Source: Emticicia sp. 21SJ11W-3 (GTDB taxonomy: Bacteria; Bacteroidota; Bacteroidia; Cytophagales; Spirosomataceae). Taken from it: a stretch of 64,000 nucleotides of DNA. The notes below the pieces were generated by a model. The model was not told where the DNA came from, made no database searches, and was given only the letters and a program-made list of their open reading frames with translations. A program made the position numbers and the translations under genes. The number at the start of each line of letters is the position of its first letter. Position 1 is the stretch's first letter. Location: NCBI RefSeq assembly GCF_024138715.1, contig NZ_CP092074.1:2356001-2420000 (forward strand). The letters are read 5' to 3'. Of this stretch, positions 44,132 to 52,446 are shown piece after piece.

Positions 44132-44992
44132 TTAATGATTTTTAACAGAACCTTCGGTGTCTCCACGCCAGCGGGCAATGCGTTCGGGCATGTTTTGTTC
44201 TATGATATTCTTTACAACCTCGGTTATTTCATCAACGGTTGCGTCGGGAGAAAAGTGAATAGGGTCTTTGAATTTTACCCGTAGTTCGGTATTGCGTTTT
44301 TTGTAGGCAAGGCCTGTTTTATTAAATGCCCTGCGGAAGCCGTCTATTACCACTGGCACAACAATGGGGTTATTTTCTTTAATTATATGTGCAGTACCTT
44401 TTCTGATAGGGGCATAGGGGCTGGTTGTACCCTGCGGGAAACTCACGACCCATCCAAATTGTAATCCTTTCGAGACATTATTACCTGCCGACGAGTCCAG
44501 ATCTCTTCTTACGTTTTCTCCTTTCGCTCTCCATGAACGTTCTACCAGAATGGCGCCTGCCAGGCTGAACATACGCGGTATAAGACCTTCTTTCATTGTT
44601 TCGCTGGCGGCTACATAAAATGTACGCGCTCTGGGTGCAAATAATGATACCGGTATTACCCTGTTACCAAAGCCCCATTTAACCGAACAGAACACATGAT
44701 AAAAGGTGATTACATCTGCAAAATAGGTTTGATGATTGGATATAAAAAATACATTCTGGTTGGGCAGGCGGGCTATTTTTTCGGCGCCTTCTACTTTTAA
44801 CTGATTAGCCACTGCTATACGCCAGTAAGTGGGGAAACCAGCCACAAGAATGATAATACGTTTTAAAATAAGCCAATTGCCGAAAGGATCACGCTCAAAA
44901 ATACCCAGAATATCAATGTAAGAAACAAGCCTAAAAAACAGATTAGGGTCTTTGTTGGGGATTGGTAAAAAGTTACGCAGTATTCGAATCAT
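44132..44992 (-). CDS. PlsC-type 1-acylglycerol-3-phosphate acyltransferase
   Basis: The 286-residue protein has the acyltransferase HX4D motif in SNHQTYFAD (about residue 82) and a FPQGTTSPYAPIRKGT block corresponding to the FPEGTR motif, though Gln replaces Glu. It probably makes phosphatidic acid or acylates a related lipid. The Glu to Gln change may alter substrate preference. It sits between ftsX and the fkbM pseudogene. Confidence 0.8.
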   Translation of the reverse strand: MIRILRNFLPIPNKDPNLFFRLVSYIDILGIFERDPFGNWLILKRIIILVAGFPTYWRIAVANQLKVEGAEKIARLPNQNVFFISNHQTYFADVITFYHVFCSVKWGFGNRVIPVSLFAPRARTFYVAASETMKEGLIPRMFSLAGAILVERSWRAKGENVRRDLDSSAGNNVSKGLQFGWVVSFPQGTTSPYAPIRKGTAHIIKENNPIVVPVVIDGFRRAFNKTGLAYKKRNTELRVKFKDPIHFSPDATVDEITEVVKNIIEQNMPERIARWRGDTEGSVKNH

Positions 44993-45080
44993 TATCGGTT
45001 TATATTGTTTAGTCAGGGTTTTTGAATGCGTAAGTTAAAAATAAAAACTTACAATTCCACAACCCTGACTGCACCAGGGC

Positions 45081-45904
45081 TTATTTTACAGGAACAGCCC
45101 AAATGTCAAAATGTTTCCAATCGCTCATATTTTCGCGTTTTATCGCCTTTTTTTTAGCTTTGGCATCAAATGCTTCAACATAGGTTAAATGGTAGCCCAT
45201 ATCGGCCACCAGGTCATAAAGACTTTGCCTTTCTGCCTTTGATAACTTCGGGAAACACTCAAAAATAAGATTAGGTTTATGTTTTTTCAATAAAGAGGCA
45301 ATAGACCTGATGATTTCTATATCATAGCCTTCGGTATCAATTTTAATGAGTGAAAAGTTCTTTAGTTCTTCCGGGTAGTTTTCGTTCAGGAAACGCTCCA
45401 GATTCACCCCTTTTACTTTTTCATTCAATCCGTATTTTCCGTGCCTGTTCTGCTGTGTTTCGGCTATGCCGCCATTATTATGGGTTGCCTCTGACGAACT
45501 GTAAAAAAATCGCCTTCATGGGTTGCAATAGCCAGTTGCAGCGGAATAATGTTGGTAAGTTCTTTATTGAGAGAGGCGTTTTTTTCAAGTATCTTGTAAA
45601 TGTATGGGTTTGGGTCAAAACCCAGTACAGTGCCTTCTTTGCCAACCGCCAATGCCATTGGTAATGTAGAATCGCCGATGTGGGCACCGATATCAATCAC
45701 AAAGTCTCCCTTTTTTAGAAAAGCATTGTAAAAATCTACCTGGCTTTGTGTAATATGCTTTTCGGCTTCAAGTGGGTTTTCCCATTTGGCAAAGTTTACT
45801 TTACCAAACTGAGGTAAATCATATTCGTCAACTTTATGGCCGTATTCCTTAAAAGTTGTTTTTATTTTGTGTTTTTCAAATTTTCTTTTCAGGTAGGAGA
45901 ACAT
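45081..45904 (-). pseudogene. FkbM-family methyltransferase split by a frameshift
   Basis: Two open frames (45464-45904 and 45081-45428) together make one FkbM-type SAM methyltransferase. The first part has the SAM site FVIDIGAHIGDSTLPMA and FDPNPYIYKILEKN; the second has IKIDTEGYDIEIIRSI. The frames join if one T is added to the seven-T run read on the minus strand (A run 45503-45509 on the plus strand). Translation then runs GDFFYSSSEATHNNGG into the second frame with no stop, giving about 274 residues. It could be a true inactivated gene, a slippage-controlled gene or a sequencing error. Confidence 0.8.
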
Positions 45905-46052
45905 AATAAATAATAGGTTTAAATGAATAAAGAATCAGACTACAGCAAGACAAAACATCATTATATCCAAATCTAAAAAAACTATGTAATGTTTTAACGC
46001 CTTTTTTAATATAAATTAATTTTTTATTAAAATTGATGTGCGAATTGAACCC

Positions 46053-46098
46053 CTGGGCAAAAAAAATAAGCTATCTGACTGATATCAAATAGCTTATT
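46053..46098 (-). terminator. intrinsic terminator of the bifunctional nuclease gene
   Basis: AATAAGCTAT (46065-46074) pairs with ATAGCTTATT (46089-46098). On the minus strand the stem is followed by a T run (A run 46059-46066 on the plus strand). It lies 22 bp after the stop codon. Confidence 0.75.
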
Positions 46099-46120
46099 GC
46101 ATATAAATTCTGAAAACAGC

Positions 46121-46714
46121 TTAATTGCGCTTGCTGATTTCGTCTCTTATTTTAGCGGCTTTTTCGTATTCTTCATTTGCAAGCGCCTGATTAAGCAGGT
46201 TGTGCAGTTCTTCCAGATTAAGGTCTTTAAGAGAATCTTTCTTAACTCTCTGCGGGCGGGAAGAAGAAGATACCAGTTCCTGAGGTTCATCGGCGGTTGT
46301 GGCATCTTGTGCGGTTATACCTGCATCTGAAAGAATCTGGTCGGTTGTATAAATAGGTACCTGAAAACGCAAACCAATAGCGACCGCATCTGACGGCCGG
46401 GCGTCTATTGATTTCTGGCGTATGCCATCAGTACAAATAATTTTGGCATAGAATATACCCTCCTTTAAATCAGAAATAAGAATTTCTTCAACTGTAAAGT
46501 CAAATGCACGGGCAAATGACTTGAAGAGGTCGTGCGTCATTGGTCGATTAGGCGTTATACGCTCCATTTCAATCGCAATGGCTTGGGCTTCAAACATTCC
46601 GATAATAATCGGTAATCGGCGATTACCAAATTCCTCTGCCAACACCAGCGCAAATGAGCCGGTTTGTGATTGGCTTGGAGAAAGGCCAAGTATTTCTAGT
46701 TTTATTTTTTCCAC
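46121..46714 (-). CDS. bifunctional nuclease-family protein (DUF151) with UVR motif
   Basis: The 197-residue protein has an N-terminal DUF151/bifunctional nuclease domain (GLSPSQSQTGSFALVLAEEF; RRLPIIIGMFEAQAIAIEME; DARPSDAVAIGLRF). A linker and a C-terminal UvrB/UvrC-like helical hairpin (ALANEEYEKAAKIRDEI) follow. The start is taken as the GTG at 46714, where the family homology begins. An ATG at 46747 is in frame, but a perfect TATATTTG box lies between the two codons, so a transcript from that box could not include the ATG. The nuclease activity is known only from family members. Confidence 0.85.
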   Translation of the reverse strand: MEKIKLEILGLSPSQSQTGSFALVLAEEFGNRRLPIIIGMFEAQAIAIEMERITPNRPMTHDLFKSFARAFDFTVEEILISDLKEGIFYAKIICTDGIRQKSIDARPSDAVAIGLRFQVPIYTTDQILSDAGITAQDATTADEPQELVSSSSRPQRVKKDSLKDLNLEELHNLLNQALANEEYEKAAKIRDEISKRN

Positions 46715-46718
46715 GTTG

Positions 46719-46726
46719 CAAATATA
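46719..46726 (-). promoter_or_regulatory. -7 box implying a leaderless transcript
   Basis: On the minus strand this reads TATATTTG, a full TAnnTTTG match. It ends 4 bp before the GTG start at 46714, so transcription would begin at or very near the start codon. Confidence 0.5.
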
Positions 46727-46857
46727 AGGATTTCTTAAATTGCCCATTCACTTCAACCATAAAAATTAAGAAGCAGTGTATCCTTATATCTGGTAAACTT
46801 TCATTCTGTCGTTTTGGTTTCCTTATTTTGCTATAACCAGGCTATGCACAAAAACAA

Positions 46858-46888
46858 AAAGCCTCTGAAATCGGCTTTCAGAGGCTTT
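46858..46888 (-). terminator. intrinsic terminator of etfBA
   Basis: A perfect 13-bp stem, AAAGCCTCTGAAA (46858-46870) with TTTCAGAGGCTTT (46876-46888), encloses a 5-nt loop. T-rich sequence follows on the minus strand. It is 19 bp after the etfA stop. Confidence 0.85.
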
Positions 46889-46907
46889 GCTAAGTATAAT
46901 CAGTTTT

Positions 46908-47873
46908 TTAGTTCAAATCTTTAACCGCTTTGGTGAGTTTAGGCAATACATCAAACACATCGCCTACAATACCGTAGTCGGCTGCTTTGAAGAACGGAGC
47001 CTCGGGGTCTTTATTAATAACCACTATTACTTTAGATGAATTAACCCCGGCCAGGTGCTGAATAGCCCCTGAAATACCGCAGGCAATATACAAATTCGGC
47101 GAAACTTTCACACCTGTTTGTCCAACGTGTTCGTGGTGTGGTCTCCAGTCAAGGTCAGAAACAGGCTTTGAGCAGGCCGTTGCTGCACCCAGCGCTTCGG
47201 CCAGGTCTAGCAATGGTTGCCAGTGTTCAGGGCCTTTCATGCCTCTGCCACCTGATACCACTAGGTCTGCCTCCGGTAATGACACAGTGCCTGACGCCTT
47301 GATGGTTTCTGTTACTTTGGCAGTAAATAGATTATCAGCTAAAGCAGGAGAGAAGGTTTCAACCGTTGCGGCTGTTGTACCTTCTACCGGATTTACCACG
47401 TTTTTCTTGATTGCCAAAACCTTAATATCGCTGGTTAAGTTTACATCGGCAAATGCCTTACCCGTAAAAATGCTGCGTTTTACTTTAAAACCACCTGATA
47501 AATCTGGTAGTTCTACTACGTTTCCTACTACTGCGGCTTTTAACGTACCTGCAGCGCGTGCTGTTACGGCGTCGGCAAGAGAAGACTTCGCCGTAATTAT
47601 TACCTTAGCGCCTATTGACTGCACGGCTTCTACCAATACTTTGGCATAGGCCATGCTGTTGGCGGTTTCCAGTTTTGGGTCGTTGGCATGCAAAACTTTG
47701 GCAGCGCCATAATGGCCTGCAATGGCCAGCGCGCTGGCATCTGCCTTGCCAATAACCAAAGCTGTAACGGCTGTGACTGATTTTTCGGCCACCTGAGCGC
47801 CATAATAAATAGCCTCAAGCGATGATTTTTTGATTGCGCCATCGGCAATCTCTGCAAAAACTAATATAGCCAT
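46908..47873 (-). CDS. etfA: electron transfer flavoprotein alpha subunit
   Basis: EtfA carries the FAD that passes electrons from acyl-CoA dehydrogenases to the quinone pool. The 321-residue product has the C-terminal FAD-binding region GGRGMKGPEHWQPL, SDLDWRPHHEHVGQTG and ACGISGAIQHLAG. It follows etfB after 32 bp on the same strand. The ATG at 47873 gives a family-normal N terminus. Confidence 0.95.
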   Translation of the reverse strand: MAILVFAEIADGAIKKSSLEAIYYGAQVAEKSVTAVTALVIGKADASALAIAGHYGAAKVLHANDPKLETANSMAYAKVLVEAVQSIGAKVIITAKSSLADAVTARAAGTLKAAVVGNVVELPDLSGGFKVKRSIFTGKAFADVNLTSDIKVLAIKKNVVNPVEGTTAATVETFSPALADNLFTAKVTETIKASGTVSLPEADLVVSGGRGMKGPEHWQPLLDLAEALGAATACSKPVSDLDWRPHHEHVGQTGVKVSPNLYIACGISGAIQHLAGVNSSKVIVVINKDPEAPFFKAADYGIVGDVFDVLPKLTKAVKDLN

Positions 47874-47905
47874 ATTATAAAGTCTTTTCTGAATTGAATA
47901 ATGTA

Positions 47906-48640
47906 TTAAAGCACTTTGGCTTCTTTATGAAGCAGCTCAATTAATTTTTCTGCTTCATCGGCAGGTATCATCTTGCATGCTCCTTTGGCCGGTGGCAAGC
48001 TGTATTTATCTGTAGAGGTAAGCGCCTCGCCCGAAGCCGGAATCACTTTCAACGGTTTGGTACGGGCTGTCATAATACCTCTCATGTTAGGTATTTTCCA
48101 TTCGGCTATGGGTTCCTGACAGCCCAAAACAAGTGGTAGGGGGGCTTCCAGTTTTTCTTTTCCGCCTTCTATCTCACGGGTCATTTTTGCGGTGCCGGCT
48201 TCTATATCTAATTGCATAACCGGCGAGAACGACGGGATGCCCAGTATTTCGCCTACAATACCGTGTACCACACCCGAGTTATAGTCACTGGTTTCGCGGC
48301 CCATCAATATCAGGTCATAACTGCCTTCTTTAGCTACTGCCGCTATTTGCTCAGCTACAAAATAAGAGTCGGTAGGGTCGGCATCAACCCTGATGGCATC
48401 ATCAGCACCAATAGCCAACGCTTTCCGTATTTGTGGCTCGGCATCTGCTTCACCAACATTCAGTACGGTTATACTTGCGCCCGATTTTTCTTTTAATTCT
48501 ACGGCTCTTGCCAGTGCGTAATCATCGTAGGGTCCGATGATGTATTGTACTCCTGCCTTGTTCAACTTGGTGTCGCCGTCAGTAAAACTGATTTTTGAAG
48601 TTGTATCAGGCACATTCGAAATGCAGACTAGTATTTTCAT
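47906..48640 (-). CDS. etfB: electron transfer flavoprotein beta subunit
   Basis: The 244-residue product pairs with EtfA and binds AMP. It has VCISNVPDTTSKI at the N terminus, IIGPYDDYALARAVELKE, and LMGRETSDYNSGVVHG in the middle. A G-rich repeat element lies just upstream of its ATG (48649-48668). Further upstream is a 16-bp inverted repeat (48783-48798) shared with the divergent TPR gene. Confidence 0.95.
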   Translation of the reverse strand: MKILVCISNVPDTTSKISFTDGDTKLNKAGVQYIIGPYDDYALARAVELKEKSGASITVLNVGEADAEPQIRKALAIGADDAIRVDADPTDSYFVAEQIAAVAKEGSYDLILMGRETSDYNSGVVHGIVGEILGIPSFSPVMQLDIEAGTAKMTREIEGGKEKLEAPLPLVLGCQEPIAEWKIPNMRGIMTARTKPLKVIPASGEALTSTDKYSLPPAKGACKMIPADEAEKLIELLHKEAKVL

Positions 48641-48648
48641 AGTTTTTT

Positions 48649-48668
48649 GCCCCTTACCCCTAAAGGGA
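48649..48668 (-). repeat. G-rich CCCTTTAGGGG-type element before etfB
   Basis: On the minus strand it reads CTCCCTTTAGGGGTAAGGGG and ends 8 bp before the etfB ATG. It is a relative of the element before rnz (22331-22349), with the same orientation and nearly the same distance to the start codon. Confidence 0.55.
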
Positions 48669-48744
48669 GATAATTATAGAATAGATGCTTTCAGGGGTTT
48701 TCTAAAAAGCATTGTATTTATAATATTGAACAATATTTATTGCC

Positions 48745-48752
48745 TATTTTTG
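48745..48752 (+). promoter_or_regulatory. -7 box of the TPR gene
   Basis: TATTTTTG matches TAnnTTTG fully; a TTG lies 16 bp upstream (48726-48728), somewhat closer than usual. The leader to the ATG at 48828 would be about 70 nt and would contain the inverted repeat at 48783-48798. Confidence 0.4.
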
Positions 48753-48782
48753 CCTTTTGAGGAGGTGTACCGACAATAAATT

Positions 48783-48798
48783 GTTATGCGTGCATAAC
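48783..48798. promoter_or_regulatory. 16-bp inverted repeat between etfB and the TPR gene
   Basis: GTTATGC-GT-GCATAAC has perfect 7-bp arms around a 2-bp centre. It lies 29 bp before the TPR start, within its predicted leader, and 142 bp before etfB. It looks like an operator for a dimeric regulator, but no regulator is encoded nearby. Confidence 0.4.
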
Positions 48799-48827
48799 AT
48801 TACAAAGCTAAATTAAAGAACAATAGT

Positions 48828-49151
48828 ATGCAAGAGGAACGATTAAAAATTTTGTTGAAGTATCTGGAAGAAGAGCCCAATGAGCCCTTTAATATTTACA
48901 GCGTGGCTATGGAGTATATGAATACCAACCCGGGCAAAGCGCTGGGGTATCTTGAGAAATTACTGGCAGAGCATCCTGATTACGTGCCAACGTATTACCA
49001 CGCAGCCGCTTTGTATTTTGAGCTGGAAGAATTTGAAAAAGCTGATGAAGTGTATAAAAAAGGTATAGAAATAGCTCACCAGAAGCAAAATAAAAAGGCT
49101 TATGATGAGCTAAACCGAGCTTACAGAATGTTTCTTGACGAAATCGAATAA
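48828..49151 (+). CDS. small TPR protein
   Basis: The 107-residue protein consists almost only of tetratricopeptide helices (ALGYLEKLLAEHPDYVPTYY and EEFEKADEVYKKGIEIA are one repeat pair). No signal peptide is visible, so it is probably cytoplasmic and binds another protein. Its partner is unknown. It is divergent from etfB and its stop touches that of the convergent gene at 49152. Confidence 0.7.
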   Translation: MQEERLKILLKYLEEEPNEPFNIYSVAMEYMNTNPGKALGYLEKLLAEHPDYVPTYYHAAALYFELEEFEKADEVYKKGIEIAHQKQNKKAYDELNRAYRMFLDEIE

Positions 49152-49538
49152 TCAATGATGATATTCGTCTTCTTCCTGAACACTTTTCTTGCCAAACAAG
49201 GCTCTGAAAGTATCGGTCATATAAAATATATCCAACACTTTATTGCGGGCCTGTTTCATTGTATAAACCCTGTGGTTTTGTTGTATCTGTTCTTCCAGGT
49301 ATTTCAGTACATACGCCATGCACTCTTCGTTTACCGAGAAATCGTCAACGATATACATCACAAACCGGTTTTCGGCGGCGCTGTCTGCTAAATATAAAAC
49401 TAAATGAAAATCTTCTCCTACCAGAAATGCCGCAGTTTTGTCTGTATCAAACTTCCTGAACATCTCGCCGTTATCTACAAGGCAATCAATAATTGCTACC
49501 TCGTCTGTTATGATTCTTAATGTTGGTTGCACACGCAT
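49152..49538 (-). CDS. hypothetical protein
   Basis: I do not recognise this 128-residue protein. It is soluble, with alternating strands (RIITDEVAIIDCLVDNGEMF, then VMYIVDDFSVNEECMAYVL), a helical C terminus and an acidic His-ending tail (EEDEYHH). The ATG at 49538 is preferred over the longer frame to 49580. The gene is convergent with the TPR gene and 278 bp divergent from the asparaginase gene. Confidence 0.6.
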   Translation of the reverse strand: MRVQPTLRIITDEVAIIDCLVDNGEMFRKFDTDKTAAFLVGEDFHLVLYLADSAAENRFVMYIVDDFSVNEECMAYVLKYLEEQIQQNHRVYTMKQARNKVLDIFYMTDTFRALFGKKSVQEEDEYHH

Positions 49539-49816
49539 AATACCGTCTTTTTTATTGTGTTCTAGTTTGTTGCTTTTCAAATATAACGTAATAATTCAAA
49601 TTAAATTCACGAAAAGTGAAAAAAAATCTTGGAATAGTATAATTTATAAATTCTAAAATTGCCCAAATCAGGTTTAATTTTGAGTAGTAATACTCAAAAA
49701 ATTAAGATTTTATCAAAATCTTGTATCGATTTAAGTAATTTCGCTTTCATAAATTAAAAAAAACAGCTTTTGGCCTGAAAAGGTAACTTTCATTTTTGCC
49801 CAAAATTTTTTTTTCA

Positions 49817-50890
49817 ATGCGATATAAGACCTCAAAAATCAACACTTCATCAACTAAAAATAATCGTGCCACCTCTGTTTTAATGATTTACACAGGCGGA
49901 ACACTGGGCATGGTATATGACTCTAAAAGTAAAAGTTTAGTACCTTTTGTTTTTAGTGAGATTTTAACCAACGTGCCAGAGCTACATAGGCTTGAGTGCG
50001 AACTAACCACTTTGACGCTTGATAAACCCATTGATTCGTCTAACATGCAGCCGGCAGATTGGGTAGAAATGGCCCGCATTGTGTATGATAATTTTCAGGA
50101 TTATGATGCCTTTGTGATTCTGCACGGAACTGATACAATGGCCTACACGGCCTCTGCGCTGAGTTATCTGCTTGAAAACCTGAGCAAACCTGTGATACTG
50201 ACAGGTGCGCAGTTGCCCATTGGCGTAGCAAGAACCGACGCCCGTGAGAATCTGATTACGGCCCTTGAAATTGCATCGGCACAAATTAACGGCCGCCCGG
50301 TAGTACCTGAAGTGGCCATATATTTTAATTCTTACCTGCTAAGGGGTAGCCGCGCCAAAAAGAAAGAAAGCAGCCAGTTTAACGCCTTCAGGTCTGATAA
50401 CTACCCTTTTCTGGCCGAAGTGGGGGTTACAATTGACTACAATTTTCCGTTCATACGCCCGTATCGAACCGATTTACCATTGATACTCCACGAAAAGCTG
50501 GATGAAAATGTAATGATATTGAAGCTTTTTCCGGGTTTGCATCGTAATCTGATGCATAATCTTTTTAAAACCACCGGCCTAAAAGGCGTTGTAATGGAAA
50601 CTTACGGCGCCGGCAATGCACCATCAGAAAGCTGGTTTCTGGAAGAATTGAAAGAGGCGATTGATGCCGGGATAGTGATTTTCAATGTGTCGCAATGTGA
50701 TGGCGGGCGGGTGTTGCAGGGTACATACCAGACAAGCAGGCAATTGCAGGAAATTGGCGTGGTGAGCGGCTCTGATATAACTACCGAAGCAGCCATAACT
50801 AAAATGATGTATCTTTTTGGAAAGGAGGAGTCGCCCGAGCGGGTAAAATTCAATCTGGAACGTGATATTTGTGGCGAAATGTCAGTTTAG
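49817..50890 (+). CDS. ansA: type I L-asparaginase
   Basis: The 357-residue enzyme hydrolyses asparagine to aspartate and ammonia. It has the two threonine-containing catalytic motifs: YTGGTLGM near residue 26 and LHGTDTMAYTASALSYLL near residue 100. There is no signal peptide, which fits the cytoplasmic type I enzyme. The ATG at 49817 is chosen over the upstream TTG at 49796. CATTTTTG at 49791-49798 is a 7-of-8 match to the -7 box and would give a short leader. Confidence 0.9.
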   Translation: MRYKTSKINTSSTKNNRATSVLMIYTGGTLGMVYDSKSKSLVPFVFSEILTNVPELHRLECELTTLTLDKPIDSSNMQPADWVEMARIVYDNFQDYDAFVILHGTDTMAYTASALSYLLENLSKPVILTGAQLPIGVARTDARENLITALEIASAQINGRPVVPEVAIYFNSYLLRGSRAKKKESSQFNAFRSDNYPFLAEVGVTIDYNFPFIRPYRTDLPLILHEKLDENVMILKLFPGLHRNLMHNLFKTTGLKGVVMETYGAGNAPSESWFLEELKEAIDAGIVIFNVSQCDGGRVLQGTYQTSRQLQEIGVVSGSDITTEAAITKMMYLFGKEESPERVKFNLERDICGEMSV

Positions 50891-50906
50891 AATCGTTTTA
50901 CTAAAC

Positions 50907-50937
50907 ATATAAGGCCCACTTTTATAAGCCTTTATAT
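50907..50937. terminator. weak hairpin between convergent genes
   Basis: ATATAAGGC (50907-50915) pairs with GCCTTTATAT (50928-50937) with one bulged T. There is no clean T run after it. It lies between the ends of the asparaginase gene and the DoxX-like gene. Confidence 0.35.
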
Positions 50938-50958
50938 AGTTGTTTAAAGTAAGATATA

Positions 50959-51315
50959 TCAGGTATATAAATATGCCCATCCTATAAGTAAGAATTGTAG
51001 AGGCAGGCGCAGCCATAGCAAAAGTTGTGGCATGCGGTGAAATTTACCCGATGTTGCCATATAAACGTTTGCAGGAAACACCGCAATTAAAAGTACAATT
51101 ATACCCCAGGCAGCGTAAGTTCTTGTGGCCGGTAACAACAAGCCTGCACCTAAGACAATCTCAGCCATGCCGCTTAACTGCACCATTGCCTTATGATATG
51201 GTATGTAAGGTGGCATGGCTTTAATGTAAAACCTCTCGTTAGTAAAGTGCATAATGCCTGCAAAAATATAAATTGCAGCGGCTAAGTATAATCCAATTGA
51301 CTCTACGGTGCTCAT
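50959..51315 (-). CDS. DoxX-like membrane protein
   Basis: The protein has four membrane helices: one at the N terminus (SIGLYLAAAIYIFAGIMHF), then MVQLSGMAEIVLGAGLLL, a third around AAWGIIVLLIAVFPAN, and a C-terminal one. This fits the DoxX/DoxD family, for which a single function is not established. The ATG at 51315 (118 aa) is chosen; 51327 (122 aa) is equally in frame, but a -7-like box at 51339-51346 would leave almost no leader. Confidence 0.75.
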   Translation of the reverse strand: MSTVESIGLYLAAAIYIFAGIMHFTNERFYIKAMPPYIPYHKAMVQLSGMAEIVLGAGLLLPATRTYAAWGIIVLLIAVFPANVYMATSGKFHRMPQLLLWLRLPLQFLLIGWAYLYT

Positions 51316-51338
51316 GGTAAGTTGCATTTTAGGCTACG

Positions 51339-51350
51339 CAAATTAATTTG
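51339..51350. promoter_or_regulatory. palindromic divergent promoter element
   Basis: CAAATTAATTTG is a 12-bp perfect palindrome. Each strand reads TTAATTTG, a 7-of-8 match to the TAnnTTTG box. It lies between the divergent DoxX-like gene and the DUF3500 gene and may carry overlapping -7 boxes for both. Confidence 0.35.
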
Positions 51351-51405
51351 TTTTTTATAACTATTAACGCTTACTTGGTAATAATATTCAACCAGGCCTC
51401 TTACT

Positions 51406-52434
51406 ATGAAAGCGTTACTTACTTTTTGTATGGTATGCGTATATTGCTTTGCCATACGCTCCCAGTCGGGTACCAACAACAAACCCATTGTTAAAGCGGC
51501 TTCTGCTTTCCTGCAATTGCTAGACAAAACCCAGCTTGAAAAAATCAGTTATGCTTACGATTCAGAAGAACGTTTCAATTGGTATTTTGTACCAAAAGCC
51601 CGAAACGGACTTATGCTGAGAGAAATGACCGACCCACAGAAAGCAGCAGCCATGAATTTACTGAAAGCAACTTTAAGCCAGCAGGGACAGGAGAAAGCCA
51701 TAGCAATTATGCAACTGGAGATTATACTGAAAGAGCTGGAGAAGGCGCCACCTGAAAGTGATTACCGAAGCCCGGTAAAGTATTATTTTACTATTTTCGG
51801 AACACCCAATGAAAACAAGCCCTGGGGATGGCGTTTGGAAGGGCATCATTTGTCGCTTAATTTCTCCTCAGCCTCCGGAAAACTGGCATCAGCTACCCCT
51901 TTGTTTTTCGGCAGTAACCCCGGCATTGTGCCAACCGGTGAAAAAAAAGGCTACCAGATTCTTAAAGATGAAGCTAATGATGCTTTTGAACTACTCAATT
52001 CATTTTCTGCCGAACAAATAAAAAAAGCAATTGTATCAGATATCGCCCCTAGCGACATCATAACCAGCAATAAACGCAAAATAGGTGCGCTGGCTGATGA
52101 AGGCATTACCTTTGCTGAAATGAACGATAGTCAGCAAAAGCTGTTATTGCGGCTGCTAAGTGTTTATATAAAGAACTACCCTCTGGGTTTTTCGAACGAA
52201 CTAATGCATAAAATAGAAAAGGCCGGATTAAACAAGTTAAGGTTTGTTTGGGCCGGTGGTAGAAAGTATGGAGAATCTAACGGGCATTATTACCGGATTC
52301 AGAATGAGGTAATTCTGATTGAATATGATAACACCCAAAACGGTGGAAACCATATACATACCGTAACGCGTGACCTGACCAATGATTTTGGAGAAGATAT
52401 ACTCAGCAAGCACTATGAGCAGGAACATAAATAA
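51406..52434 (+). CDS. exported DUF3500 protein
   Basis: The 342-residue protein starts with a signal peptide (MKALLTFCMVCVYCFAIRSQ). The body has the features of DUF3500: WGWRLEGHHLSLNF in the middle and RIQNEVILIEYDNTQNGGNHIH near the end, with conserved His pairs. Function is not known for the family. It opens a plus-strand run of mostly exported proteins; the beta-helix gene starts 12 bp after its stop. Confidence 0.8.
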   Translation: MKALLTFCMVCVYCFAIRSQSGTNNKPIVKAASAFLQLLDKTQLEKISYAYDSEERFNWYFVPKARNGLMLREMTDPQKAAAMNLLKATLSQQGQEKAIAIMQLEIILKELEKAPPESDYRSPVKYYFTIFGTPNENKPWGWRLEGHHLSLNFSSASGKLASATPLFFGSNPGIVPTGEKKGYQILKDEANDAFELLNSFSAEQIKKAIVSDIAPSDIITSNKRKIGALADEGITFAEMNDSQQKLLLRLLSVYIKNYPLGFSNELMHKIEKAGLNKLRFVWAGGRKYGESNGHYYRIQNEVILIEYDNTQNGGNHIHTVTRDLTNDFGEDILSKHYEQEHK

Positions 52435-52446
52435 AACAAAACAATA

